A stretch of DNA of 64,000 nt from Arthrobacter sp. MYb23 (lineage in GTDB: Bacteria > Actinomycetota > Actinomycetes > Actinomycetales > Micrococcaceae): the NCBI RefSeq assembly GCF_002979775.1, contig NZ_PCPR01000021.1:35343-99342 (forward strand), written 5' to 3'. Below are positions 33,498-44,710 of the stretch, piece by piece. Each line of letters opens with the position of its first letter. Position 1 is the stretch's first letter. The position numbers were made by a program, and so were the translations under genes. Under the pieces are notes generated by a model. The model was given only the letters and a program-made list of their open reading frames with translations. It searched no databases and was not told where the DNA came from.

Positions 33498-34516
33498 GAC
33501 GCACTCCGGGATGCCGAGGCAAGTTCACGGACGGCTGTGGCGTCTGCTTTGCTGCGGTTCACCATCAGGCCCAGCAGATCGAACACCAAGGTGGCGGCCG
33601 CGACGGTGGTGATGTCCGCATGGTCGTACGCCGGAGCGACTTCCACGACGTCGGCGCCCACGATGTTGATGCCGTTCAGTCCGCGGAGCAGGGCCAGGAG
33701 TTCGCGGGAGTGGAGCCCGCCCATTTCCGGGGTGCCCGTGCCGGGGGCGAATGCGGGGTCCAGGACATCGATGTCGATGGAAACGTACACGGGGGTGTCG
33801 CCGAGCCGGTCCTTCACCCGCTGGATGGCTGCCGGAACGCCGATCACGTCCAGGTCCGAGCAACGGATGATCTGGAAGCCGAATTCGTGGTCGCGGAGGA
33901 AGTCGTTGCGATCATAGACGGGTCCGCGGATACCCACGTGCATGGACTTGTCCTCCACCAGCAGGCCTTCCTCGAACGCGCGCCGGAAGATGGTTCCATG
34001 CGTGATGGGCTGGTCGAAATAGGTGTCCCAAGTGTCCAGGTGTGCGTCGAAGTGCAGCAGCGCCACCGGGCCGTGGACCTTGTTCAACGCCCGCAGCATG
34101 GGCAGGGCGATGGTGTGGTCACCGCCGATGGAGATGAGCCGCTTGTCTCCGCTGAGCCCGTTGCCTCCGCTGATCAAAGGCAATGCCTGCTCTTCGATCT
34201 CACGGACTGCCCGGGTGATGTCATAGGGGGTGCAGGCGATGTCGCCGGCGTCCACCACTTGGGCTTCGTACACCGGTTCAACGTCGAGCTCCGGGTGGTA
34301 GCCGGGACGCAGGAGGCGGGAGGCCTCGCGGACTGCGGCAGGACCGAAACGGGCGCCGGGGCGGAAGGAGGTTCCGCCGTCGAACGGTACGCCGACGATC
34401 GCAATGTCGTAGTCCGGGACGCGGTCGATTTGGGGGAGGCGGGCGAAGGTGCCGAGTCCTGCATACCGGGGGACTTTGGTTGCGTCGACAGGGCCGATGG
34501 GCTGGTGCGTTGTCAT
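33494..34516 (-). CDS. ureohydrolase of the agmatinase/guanidino-acid hydrolase family
   Basis: A 340-residue arginase-fold enzyme that releases urea from a guanidino compound. The binuclear metal ligands are all visible: His134 (GGDHT), Asp157, His159 and Asp161 (DAHLDTWD), Asp248 and Asp250 (SIDIDVLDPAFAPGTG). Candidates are agmatinase, guanidinobutyrase or guanidinopropionase, which sequence motifs alone do not separate. ATG 34516 has AAGGA upstream; the open extension to 34573 is the promoter region. First gene of the operon with NCS1 permease, aldehyde dehydrogenase and FAD oxidase, divergent from a PucR regulator. Confidence 0.88.
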   Translation of the reverse strand: MTTHQPIGPVDATKVPRYAGLGTFARLPQIDRVPDYDIAIVGVPFDGGTSFRPGARFGPAAVREASRLLRPGYHPELDVEPVYEAQVVDAGDIACTPYDITRAVREIEEQALPLISGGNGLSGDKRLISIGGDHTIALPMLRALNKVHGPVALLHFDAHLDTWDTYFDQPITHGTIFRRAFEEGLLVEDKSMHVGIRGPVYDRNDFLRDHEFGFQIIRCSDLDVIGVPAAIQRVKDRLGDTPVYVSIDIDVLDPAFAPGTGTPEMGGLHSRELLALLRGLNGINIVGADVVEVAPAYDHADITTVAAATLVFDLLGLMVNRSKADATAVRELASASRSAS

Positions 34517-34631
34517 TGACGGATCCTTGGGTTGAGGGGTGCTCGCCGTTGAGCGGGAAGTAAGTAATTCCATTGTTGGTGACGCGGATCACGCCGGATA
34601 CCGGTACATTGACTACAAATGGTCGAGCCGT

Positions 34632-34647
34632 TTAGACGAATGTCTAA
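34632..34647. promoter_or_regulatory. perfect inverted repeat in the ureohydrolase/PucR divergent promoter
   Basis: TTAGAC (34632-34637), a 4-base spacer and GTCTAA (34642-34647) form a perfect dyad in the middle of the 187-base gap between the divergent starts at 34516 and 34704. It is a good candidate for the PucR-type regulator's binding site. Confidence 0.45.
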
Positions 34648-34703
34648 GTGCCGCTAAAAACGGCGGCCCGGCAGGGCGCGCTGAACAGGAATCGGGGCAA
34701 AGT

Positions 34704-36218
34704 ATGGCGATTACCGTTGCGGAACTCATCGCCGAGCCGCAGCTGGGCCTCACCCTCACCGCAGGAGCGGCAGGCCTGGACAACCGGATCACCTGGGCTC
34801 ACACCTCGGACCTCCCCAGGCTGTGGGAGTGGGTCACCGGTGGGGAGCTCATGATGACCAACGGCCTCTCCATTCCCCCTGATGCGGCCGGCCAAGTAGC
34901 GCTCGCCGAAGCGTTGATGGACAGTGGCGCCAGCGCGTTGGCGATCGGCGAAAAGATGCACGCACCGCCGCTCACGGACGAGTTCCTGGAGGCCTGCAAC
35001 CGGCTCCCGCTGCCCCTGATCAACATCCCGTATCCGCTGCCGTTCATCGCGATAGCCCGTTCGGTGGCCGAATCCTCGCTGCTCGAAGAGTCCCGCCGTT
35101 TACGGCAGACAGCCCGCGTTTACGATCTTCTCCGCACCGCCGGAGCGTCCGAGGACCATTGGCAGAGCCTCGTCCAGCGGCTATCAACCGAACTCGACGC
35201 CGAACTCTTCGTAGTGGACCGCCGATGCCTCCATCCCTGGCACCCGGACGGCCAATCACTCCCCGTCTTCCTCGCCGAGGAATGGGCACCGTTGTCCGGG
35301 CAGGTGGGCCTGGCCGGGAAGAACTTCCAGTGGCACCGCATCCGCGGCAGGCACGTGCTCACCATGGACATTCCCACGCACGCCAACGCGCTCCTGGTGG
35401 TGCTGCCCAACAGCGAACCGCACCCGGACGCCGTCGTACTCCTCCACGCGGCGACTGTTCTGGGACTGCAGCTTTCGCGCATCGTTTTGTCGTTGGAAGG
35501 CCGCCACCGGCTTGCCGGTGAGTTCCTGCTGCAAGCCATGGATGGGCGTTTGGGCGCGGCCGAGATGGAGAGCCGCCTGGCAGCTTTCGAGGTGACGCCC
35601 CAGGATTTCCTGCTCGCCTCCATGACCGCGAACGCCGCGGATAAAGCAGCGGACGACGTCGGCGGGCTGGCTGACGTGCACATCGAACTGTGGCGGCACG
35701 GGGTTGCGTCGGCGTCGTTGAAGCGGAACAACAGGCTCCACGTGGTGGTGCCCGCAGGCGTGCCGGACGACGTCTTGGTCCATTGTGCCGGGGCGGACGC
35801 CGCGATCGGGATCAGTGCGCCGGCGGACGTTACGGGTATCCAAAGGGCGCTGCAGGAGTCCCTCTGGGCGCTCGGTTCAGCCCGGGCCAACAAGCTGGGG
35901 TTGGCCCGCTACGCGGAGGGGCCATCGTGGCTGGGGCTCACCGGTTTCGAGGAAGGGGCCGCGCTGGTCCGGCGTCTCCTCGGCCCGATTTTCGACTACG
36001 AGCAGGGCCAGGACGGCGATCTGCTTCTCACGCTGAGGACGTATTTGGACTCGCAACGTTCCTGGCAAAAAACTGCTTCAGCGTTATTCGCGCACCGGCA
36101 AACCATCATCTACCGGATCCGGAAAATCGGCGAGCTGACGGGGCTGGACATGGGCGAAACGTCCACCGTTGCCCAGTTGTGGTTCGCGTTGCAGATTCAT
36201 GAAGCCATGCATCAGTAG
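34704..36218 (+). CDS. PucR-family transcriptional regulator
   Basis: A 504-residue regulator with the N-terminal PucR domain (about 1-125, MAITVAELIAEPQLGLTLTAG, LWEWVTGGELMMTNGL), a middle segment and the C-terminal PucR-type helix-turn-helix (about 430-500, LLLTLRTYLDSQRSWQKTA and HRQTIIYRIRKIGELTGL). PucR proteins commonly respond to nitrogen compounds from purines or polyamines. ATG 34704 begins exactly at the PucR domain; the longer open frame from 34539 is not needed. It is divergent from, and probably controls, the ureohydrolase operon. Confidence 0.88.
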   Translation: MAITVAELIAEPQLGLTLTAGAAGLDNRITWAHTSDLPRLWEWVTGGELMMTNGLSIPPDAAGQVALAEALMDSGASALAIGEKMHAPPLTDEFLEACNRLPLPLINIPYPLPFIAIARSVAESSLLEESRRLRQTARVYDLLRTAGASEDHWQSLVQRLSTELDAELFVVDRRCLHPWHPDGQSLPVFLAEEWAPLSGQVGLAGKNFQWHRIRGRHVLTMDIPTHANALLVVLPNSEPHPDAVVLLHAATVLGLQLSRIVLSLEGRHRLAGEFLLQAMDGRLGAAEMESRLAAFEVTPQDFLLASMTANAADKAADDVGGLADVHIELWRHGVASASLKRNNRLHVVVPAGVPDDVLVHCAGADAAIGISAPADVTGIQRALQESLWALGSARANKLGLARYAEGPSWLGLTGFEEGAALVRRLLGPIFDYEQGQDGDLLLTLRTYLDSQRSWQKTASALFAHRQTIIYRIRKIGELTGLDMGETSTVAQLWFALQIHEAMHQ

Positions 36219-36296
36219 CCGCACCTTGCTTGCGCTTTTTCAAAACAACCCGCTATGGTGTGAAGCGTGTCACTCATGGTGATGCAACGCTTTTGA

Positions 36297-36492
36297 TCTG
36301 CGGCGGGAGAGTCCTGCCGGTACATCCAGTCAGGCGCCGTAGGAGCAAATCCTCCCCAGGAATCTCTCAGGCCCATGTACCGCCGCGGTTAGGCAACTCT
36401 GGAAAGCAGTCCGGGCAACCGGGCTCACCGACGGTGCAAGCAGGAAACCATCCCTGCGGAATCTCTCAGGTCCAATACAGAGCGGGGAGGAA
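36297..36492 (+). promoter_or_regulatory. tandem glycine riboswitch (gcvT element)
   Basis: Two consecutive glycine aptamers in the leader of gcvP. Aptamer I runs from GCGGCGG (36300-36306), which pairs with CCGCCGC (36380-36386); aptamer II from CTCTG (36397-36401), which pairs with CAGAG (36478-36482). Both contain the invariant GGAATCTCTCAGG segment, at 36359-36371 and 36458-36470. The short linker between them matches the cooperative tandem form. Glycine binding normally turns on the glycine cleavage genes that follow. The second aptamer ends about 40 bases before the gcvP start, with no obvious terminator in between, so translational control is possible. Confidence 0.95.
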
Positions 36493-36529
36493 CCCCACAT
36501 CATCGTGGCGCTCACTGGGCGCCTGAATC

Positions 36530-39412
<2,883 letters not shown>

Positions 39413-39423
39413 GGACTCCCGAC

Positions 39424-40560
39424 ATGTCTGAGAATTACACCGCGCTTTACGAGCAGCACAAAAAGGCCGGCGCATCGTTTACGGACTTTGGTGGCTGGCA
39501 GATGCCCCTGAAGTACGAGTCCGAGCTCGCCGAACACCACGCAGTCCGCAAGTCCGCAGGGTTGTTCGACCTCTCCCACATGGGCGAAGTCTGGGTCAGC
39601 GGCCCCGAAGCGGGGGCGTTCCTGGACTACGCGCTGGTGGGCAAGTTGTCCGCTGTCGCCGTGGGCAAAGCCAAATACTCGCTGATCTGCAACGCAGACG
39701 GCGGCATCATTGACGACCTCATCACCTACCGTCGGCCCTCGCCCGAGGACGGCGTGGACAAGTACTTGGTGGTACCCAACGCGGGCAACGCGAAGGTGGT
39801 TGCTGCGGCACTGCTGGAGCGCTCAGCCGGTTTCGACGTCGTGGTGGAAAACGCCTCCGCGGAAACCTCGCTCATCGCCGTGCAGGGCCCGAATGCCGAG
39901 GCAATCCTGCTTGAACTGGTCCCGGCAGAGCAGCACACGCTGGTCACCGAATTGAAGTACTACGCGGCCGTGGAGGTCACCATCAACGGGCAGGACCTCC
40001 TGCTGGCCCGCACCGGGTACACCGGTGAGGATGGCTTCGAAATCTACCTCCCCAACGTCGATGCGCCTGGCCTGTGGGAAGCGCTGCTCCAAGCCGGCGA
40101 AGGCCACGGACTCATCCCCGCCGGACTCGCTGCCCGCGACTCCCTGCGCCTGGAAGCCGGGATGCCCCTCTACGGGAACGAGCTTTCCCGCCACGTCAAC
40201 GCCTACGCGGCAGGCCTCGGCCCCGTAGTCTCCCTGGCCAAGGAAAGCGACTTCATTGGCCGCGATGCACTGACCGCCATCAAGGCCGCCGGCGTCGGAT
40301 CCACTCTGGGGCAGAAGCTCGTGGGCCTCAGGGGCACCGGACGTCGCGCCGCCCGCGCCCACTACTCCGTGCTCAAAGACGGCTCCCTGATCGGCGAAGT
40401 CACCTCCGGCCAGCCAAGCCCCACCCTCGGTTACCCGATCGCGTTGGCCTATGTCGACGTCGAACATTCCGAGCCCGGCACCATCGTCGACGTCGACCTT
40501 CGCGGCAAAGCGGAGCCGTTCGAAGTCGTCGCGCTGCCGTTCTACAAGCGCCAAAAGTAG
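39424..40560 (+). CDS. gcvT: aminomethyltransferase (glycine cleavage T protein)
   Basis: Transfers the methylene group from aminomethyl-GcvH to tetrahydrofolate, releasing ammonia. A 378-residue protein of the GcvT family with DFGGWQMPLKYESELAEHHAVRKSAGLFDLSHMGE split over residues 21-56, GKAKYSLICNADGGIIDDL and the folate-site acidic residue in that stretch, plus the C-terminal barrel (RRAARAHYSVLKDG). The start has AAGGA upstream. It is in one operon with gcvP. A 207-base gap with a dispersed repeat follows before gcvH. Confidence 0.95.
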   Translation: MSENYTALYEQHKKAGASFTDFGGWQMPLKYESELAEHHAVRKSAGLFDLSHMGEVWVSGPEAGAFLDYALVGKLSAVAVGKAKYSLICNADGGIIDDLITYRRPSPEDGVDKYLVVPNAGNAKVVAAALLERSAGFDVVVENASAETSLIAVQGPNAEAILLELVPAEQHTLVTELKYYAAVEVTINGQDLLLARTGYTGEDGFEIYLPNVDAPGLWEALLQAGEGHGLIPAGLAARDSLRLEAGMPLYGNELSRHVNAYAAGLGPVVSLAKESDFIGRDALTAIKAAGVGSTLGQKLVGLRGTGRRAARAHYSVLKDGSLIGEVTSGQPSPTLGYPIALAYVDVEHSEPGTIVDVDLRGKAEPFEVVALPFYKRQK

Positions 40561-40610
40561 CCCGGGTCTTCGGGACCGCCGACCTCTGCATGCTCGGTCG
40601 CATGGGCGCC

Positions 40611-40641
40611 CGCTGGACGGACGCGACGCTCCCTTAGACGC
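40611..40641. repeat. 31-bp dispersed repeat, copy 1
   Basis: This element between gcvT and gcvH matches the sequence at 42596-42626, between glyA and sdaA, at 28 of 31 positions; the shared core includes GGACGCGA and GCTCCCTT. Similarity extends a little upstream (CTCGGTCGC in both). The rest of the 40561-40767 gap is G/C-rich with no recognised signal until the GAAGGA ribosome site of gcvH. Confidence 0.7.
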
Positions 40642-40767
40642 ATGCTGCTGGTCGCCGGACCCGAACCGTTGTGGATGGTGGCGCTGTTTGAACCCCTAAG
40701 CGCTGGGGGATGGGGCACCTGCCGCGGATGATCTTGAAAGTCTTAAGTTAGTGAGAGAAGGAATCTT

Positions 40768-41151
40768 ATGAGCAAGGTAGTTGCTGAATTGAAGTACTCG
40801 GCTGAGCACGAGTGGGTTGCTATTGATGGCGACGGGCCTGTGGGGATCGGGATTTCCGCGGTTGCCGCTGATGCCCTGGGCGACATTGTGTATGTGGACC
40901 TGCCCGAGGTTGGCTCCACAGTTACCGCAGGCGAGACGTGTGGCGAGGTGGAATCGACGAAGTCGGTGTCCGATCTGTACTCGCCCGTGACCGGTGAGGT
41001 GACCGAGATCAACGACGCCGTCGTCGGCGATCCGGCCCTGATCAACAACGATCCCTACGGTGCCGGTTGGCTGTTCAAGGTGGCCGCCACGGAGGAAGGG
41101 CCGCTCATGTCGGCCGAAGAATACGCTGCAACGAACGGTGGGGAACTGTGA
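40768..41151 (+). CDS. gcvH: glycine cleavage system H protein
   Basis: Lipoyl carrier that shuttles the aminomethyl group between P and T proteins. The 127-residue protein has the lipoylation site Lys65 in CGEVESTKSVSDLYSP, ALGDIVYVDLPEVGSTV before it and DPYGAGWLFKV near the end. GAAGGA stands upstream of the ATG. Its stop overlaps the glyA GTG start (GTGA, 41148-41151). The lipoyl group could be made by the lipA gene at 44711. Confidence 0.95.
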   Translation: MSKVVAELKYSAEHEWVAIDGDGPVGIGISAVAADALGDIVYVDLPEVGSTVTAGETCGEVESTKSVSDLYSPVTGEVTEINDAVVGDPALINNDPYGAGWLFKVAATEEGPLMSAEEYAATNGGEL

Positions 41152-42467
41152 ACCCGGTATCTGTCACTGACTACCAGCAGGTGGTTTCGGCGTCGCTGGA
41201 TGCCCAGCTGTCCGAGCTGGATCCCGAGATCGCCGCGAAGATCGACGACGAACTGGGTCGCCAGCGCGACGGCCTGGAAATGATCGCCTCCGAGAACCAC
41301 ACCGCCGTGGCCGTGATGCAGGCACAGGGTTCGGTGCTGACCAACAAATACGCTGAAGGCTACCCGGGCAAGCGATACTACGGTGGCTGTGAGCACGTTG
41401 ATGTGATCGAGCAGCTGGCGATCGACCGCATCAAGGCCCTGTTCGGGGCCGACTACGCGAACGTCCAGCCGCATTCCGGCGCCCAGGCCAACGCCTCGGT
41501 GATGCACGCGCTCATCAAGCCCGGCGACACCATCATGGGCCTCAACCTGGCTCACGGCGGCCACCTCACGCACGGCATGCGGATCAACTTCTCCGGCAAG
41601 CTCTATAACGTGGTCCCCTACGGCGTCCGCGAGGACACCCACACCGTGGACATGGCCGAGGTTGAGCGCCTGGCGCAGGAGCACAAACCGGCACTGATCG
41701 TTGCCGGCTGGTCCGCATATGCGCGGCAGCTGGACTTCGCTGAATTCCGCCGGATTGCCGATTCCGTTGGCGCCTACCTGATGGTGGATATGGCCCACTT
41801 CGCGGGCCTGGTGGCCGCCGGACTGCACCCTTCGCCGGTCCCGCACGCCCACGTCACCACGTCCACCACGCACAAGACGCTCGCTGGTCCGCGCGGCGGC
41901 ATCATCCTCTCCAACGACGCCGACATCGCCAAGAAGATCAACTCGGCCGTGTTCCCGGGCCAACAGGGCGGACCGCTCGAGCACGTCATCGCCGGCAAGG
42001 CCGTGGCGTTCAAGATCGCAGCTTCCGAGGAGTTCCGTGAGCGTCAGGAACGTGTTCTGGCCGGGGCCCGGATCCTCGCCGAGCGACTCGTTCAGCCCGA
42101 CGTCGCAGCCAAGGGCATCTCCGTTGTCTCCGGTGGCACCGATGTCCACTTGGTGCTCGTGGACCTGCGCAACTGCGAACTCGACGGCCAGCAAGCCGAA
42201 GACCGCCTCGCCGCGATCGACATCACCGTCAACCGCAACGCCGTCCCGTTCGACCCCCGCCCGCCCATGGTCACCTCCGGCCTCAGGATCGGCACCCCGG
42301 CCTTGGCTACGCGCGGATTCGGCGAAGCAGCCTTCCGCGAGGTTGCTGACATCATCGCCGAGGTACTGATCGCCGACGCCGATGCGGACCTTTCCGGGCT
42401 GCGTCACCGCGTTGAGGTTCTAGCTGCGGCACACCCGTTGTACCCGGGGGTTGCGAACCTGGGCTGA
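41148..42467 (+). CDS. glyA: serine hydroxymethyltransferase
   Basis: PLP enzyme that interconverts glycine plus methylene-tetrahydrofolate with serine, using the one-carbon unit made by the cleavage system. It has 439 residues: IASENHTAVAVMQAQGSVLTNKYAEGYPGKRYYGG split over about residues 44-78, DMAHFAGLVAAG, and the PLP lysine Lys243 in TTSTTHKTLAGPRGG. The GTG start at 41148 overlaps gcvH by 4 bases; a longer frame within gcvH is rejected. A second glyA elsewhere in the genome would not be surprising, since this one is tied to glycine catabolism. Confidence 0.94.
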   Translation: MNPVSVTDYQQVVSASLDAQLSELDPEIAAKIDDELGRQRDGLEMIASENHTAVAVMQAQGSVLTNKYAEGYPGKRYYGGCEHVDVIEQLAIDRIKALFGADYANVQPHSGAQANASVMHALIKPGDTIMGLNLAHGGHLTHGMRINFSGKLYNVVPYGVREDTHTVDMAEVERLAQEHKPALIVAGWSAYARQLDFAEFRRIADSVGAYLMVDMAHFAGLVAAGLHPSPVPHAHVTTSTTHKTLAGPRGGIILSNDADIAKKINSAVFPGQQGGPLEHVIAGKAVAFKIAASEEFRERQERVLAGARILAERLVQPDVAAKGISVVSGGTDVHLVLVDLRNCELDGQQAEDRLAAIDITVNRNAVPFDPRPPMVTSGLRIGTPALATRGFGEAAFREVADIIAEVLIADADADLSGLRHRVEVLAAAHPLYPGVANLG

Positions 42468-42595
42468 GTGTCCTCGGCTTGGTTGGTCGGGGTTGCCCGG
42501 GCTCTCCCGGCGGGGTCGGCAAGCTCCGCGGGTTCGGGTTGGTCCGGCTCGCCCGGTGGTCCGGCATCCTCCGCGGGCTCGGTCGCTGAGGATGC

Positions 42596-42626
42596 CGCTG
42601 GGCGGACGCGAAGCTCCCTTGGACGC
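42596..42626. repeat. 31-bp dispersed repeat, copy 2
   Basis: Copy of the element at 40611-40641 (28 of 31 identical), preceded in both cases by CTCGGTCGC. The two copies flank the gcvH-glyA pair. Confidence 0.7.
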
Positions 42627-42687
42627 CCGCTTCCGGACGCCGACCACTGGGCGGACTGATCGGGCCTTCGGTTTGGGGCCGCATTGC

Positions 42688-43138
42688 TGGCCGATTCGGG
42701 GGTTCCCTGCGGGATGTGCCGTGCGCACGGCATGTTGAGCAGTGAACCCCCGGAATGGCGAGGGGCAGGCCGGAGTGGGCATCCGGGTTCGTTTGTTTGA
42801 GGAATGGGCCTGGCTGCCGAGGGTGTTCCTACGGGCAGGGGTGGTTTGGGAATGTGGTGGTCGTCCTGGCCGATTCGGGGGTTCCCTGCGGGATGTGCCG
42901 TGCGCACGGCATGTTGAGCAGTGAACCCCCGGAATGGGCGGGCATCCGGGTTCGTTTGTTTGAGGAATGGGCCTGGCTGCCGAGGGTGGTCGTTGGGTGC
43001 GGTTGGTTTGGGAATGTGGTGGTCGTCCTGGCCGATTCGGGGGTTCCCTGCGGGATGTGCCGTGCGCACGGCATGTTGGGCAGCGAACCCCCGTAATGGC
43101 GAGGGGTAGGCCGAGGGGGCCGGAGTGAGTAGCCGGGT
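42688..43138. repeat. ~170-bp tandem repeat, about 2.6 copies, with a nested palindrome
   Basis: Units begin at 42688, 42867 and 43029, giving periods of 179 and 162 bases; the third is partial. Each starts TGGCCGATTCGGGGGTTCCC and contains GGGGGTTC paired with GAACCCCC around the inner palindrome GCCGTGCGCACGGC, so each would form a strong stem-loop. After the stem come GGGCATCCGGGTTCG and TTGTTTGAGGAATGGGCC in the first two units. Unit 1 differs from unit 2 by two small insertions. There are no spacers of CRISPR type. Confidence 0.9.
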
Positions 43139-43155
43139 TCGTGGGCTTGTTGGGC

Positions 43156-43183
43156 TGGGTTAGTTGATCTGGGTTAGTTGATC
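43156..43183. repeat. 14-bp tandem duplication before sdaA
   Basis: TGGGTTAGTTGATC occurs twice head to tail (43156-43169 and 43170-43183), about 75 bases before the sdaA start. It could include promoter elements or a regulator site; nothing specific is recognised. Confidence 0.7.
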
Positions 43184-43256
43184 TGGGTTTGAGGGTCCGC
43201 TCCGTTTGTTGGGGGCGGGGCGGGTTCTATTCGTTGTACGTCGTTAGGAAATCACC

Positions 43257-44657
43257 ATGGCCGTTGGGGTCTTTGATCTGTTCTCTGTGGGTATTGGTCC
43301 GTCGAGTTCTCATACTGTGGGGCCGATGCGGGCTGGGGCGGTGTTTGCTGCTGAGCTGCGTGAGTCTGGCGTGCTCGATTCCGTCGCGGCGCTACGGGTT
43401 GATCTCTACGGTTCCTTGGCCGCGACGGGCAAGGGACACGGGACCTTCACTGCTGTGCTTCTCGGGCTCGAAGGGTTTGAACCCGAGAAGATCCTGCCCG
43501 ACGAGGTGGAGGAGCGGTTGGCTTCCATTGCTGACACGGGGAAGCTCAACCTGGCTGGCGGGACCCTCCTCGAGTACGCCTTGGAGGACATGGTTCTGCA
43601 TCCGTTGACGGTGTTGCCGCGGCATACGAACGGGATGAAGTTCGCTGTCAGTGATGCTGAGGGGAACGTTCTCAAGGAGGCGACGTTCTTTTCGGTGGGT
43701 GGTGGGTTCATTGTCCGGGAGGGTGAGGAAGACGCGGCCCTTGAGGATCTTGAGGAGTCGAAGAAGGAGTTGCCGTTGCCGTTCAGGACGGCGGCGGAGT
43801 TGTTGGGCCGGTGCGCGTCCAAGGGGCTGGGTATCAGCGACATCATGTTCATCAACGAGCGTGCCAGCCGGTCTGAGGAGGAGATCCGTGAGGGTTTGTT
43901 GCATATTTGGTCGGTGATGGAGGCCTGTGTTGAGACCTCGTTGAAGCGTGAGGGTGTGTTGCCGGGTGGTTTGCGGGTTCGTCGTCGTGCACCTGACTGG
44001 TTGGAGCGGCTCCTGAAGGAGGACAAGGACCGGAACGATCCGAAGTATTGGCAGGAGTGGGTGAATCTGATCGCGTTGGCGGTCAATGAGGAGAACGCGA
44101 CTGGTGGGCGGGTGGTGACGGCGCCGACGAATGGTGCGGCGGGGATTATTCCGGCGGTGTTGTATTACGCGTTGAATTATGCGCCGGGGATGGACAAGGC
44201 CACGCAGCAGGATCGGGATGATGTGGTGGTGAAGTTTTTGCTCGCGGCGGGTGCTGTGGGTGTGTTGTATAAGGAGCAGGCGTCTATTTCGGGTGCTGAG
44301 GTGGGGTGTCAGGGTGAGGTGGGGTCGGCGTCGTCGATGGCTGCTGCTGGTTTGGCTGAGGTGATGGGTGGTACGCCGGGTCAGGTGGAGAATGCTGCGG
44401 AGATTGCGATGGAGCATAATCTGGGGTTGACGTGTGATCCGATCGGGGGGTTGGTGCAGATTCCGTGTATTGAGCGGAATGCGATCGCGGCGGCGAAGGC
44501 GATTAATGCTACGAAGATGGCGTTGTGGGGTGATGGGACGCATCGGGTGTCGTTGGATGAGGTGATCGTGACGATGCGTGAGACGGGCAAGGACATGTCC
44601 ACTAAGTACAAGGAAACCGCGATGGGCGGACTGGCCGTCAACGTCGTCGAATGCTAA
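43257..44657 (+). CDS. sdaA: L-serine ammonia-lyase (iron-sulfur, single chain)
   Basis: Deaminates L-serine to pyruvate and ammonia. A 466-residue enzyme with the beta domain first (MAVGVFDLFSVGIGPSSSHTVGPMRAG) and the alpha domain after about residue 190. The cluster cysteines are Cys351 (CQGEVGS), Cys393 (LTCDPIGG) and Cys404 (IPCIERN), with the same spacing as in characterised enzymes of this type. Codons in the second half (about 43880-44580) are strikingly G- and T-rich at third positions compared with the neighbours. In this operon it disposes of serine formed from glycine by GlyA. Confidence 0.94.
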   Translation: MAVGVFDLFSVGIGPSSSHTVGPMRAGAVFAAELRESGVLDSVAALRVDLYGSLAATGKGHGTFTAVLLGLEGFEPEKILPDEVEERLASIADTGKLNLAGGTLLEYALEDMVLHPLTVLPRHTNGMKFAVSDAEGNVLKEATFFSVGGGFIVREGEEDAALEDLEESKKELPLPFRTAAELLGRCASKGLGISDIMFINERASRSEEEIREGLLHIWSVMEACVETSLKREGVLPGGLRVRRRAPDWLERLLKEDKDRNDPKYWQEWVNLIALAVNEENATGGRVVTAPTNGAAGIIPAVLYYALNYAPGMDKATQQDRDDVVVKFLLAAGAVGVLYKEQASISGAEVGCQGEVGSASSMAAAGLAEVMGGTPGQVENAAEIAMEHNLGLTCDPIGGLVQIPCIERNAIAAAKAINATKMALWGDGTHRVSLDEVIVTMRETGKDMSTKYKETAMGGLAVNVVEC

Positions 44658-44710
44658 GCAACACAAGCGCCCGCACACAGACCCTCTGATAACAAACAAG
44701 AAGGAACGTC

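Larger units (their letters stand above)
42468..43256. other. 789-base intergenic region filled with repeats
   Basis: The gap between glyA and sdaA contains the second 31-bp dispersed repeat (42596-42626), a ~170-bp tandem repeat (42688-43138), a 14-bp tandem duplication (43156-43183) and the sdaA ribosome site (AGGAAA just before 43257). Open frames exist on both strands through the tandem repeat, but they owe their length to the repeat's lack of stops; no protein is called. There is no clear terminator after glyA apart from the repeat hairpins. Confidence 0.8.

Noticed and set aside
42404..43096. Repeated open frames on both strands (for example AHPAGNPRIGQ-type and GVPCGMCRAHGM-type proteins)
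   Set aside because: They are translations of the ~170-bp tandem repeat. There is no consistent start with a ribosome site, and the periodicity is explained by the DNA repeat itself.
42688..43138. CRISPR array
   Set aside because: The repeats are ~170 bp, directly abutting, with no unique spacers of constant length, and no cas genes are in the window.
43392..44699. 435-residue minus-strand frame opposite sdaA, rich in Arg, His, Thr and Pro
   Set aside because: Its length results from the G/T-rich codons of sdaA on the other strand; no domain pattern can be seen.
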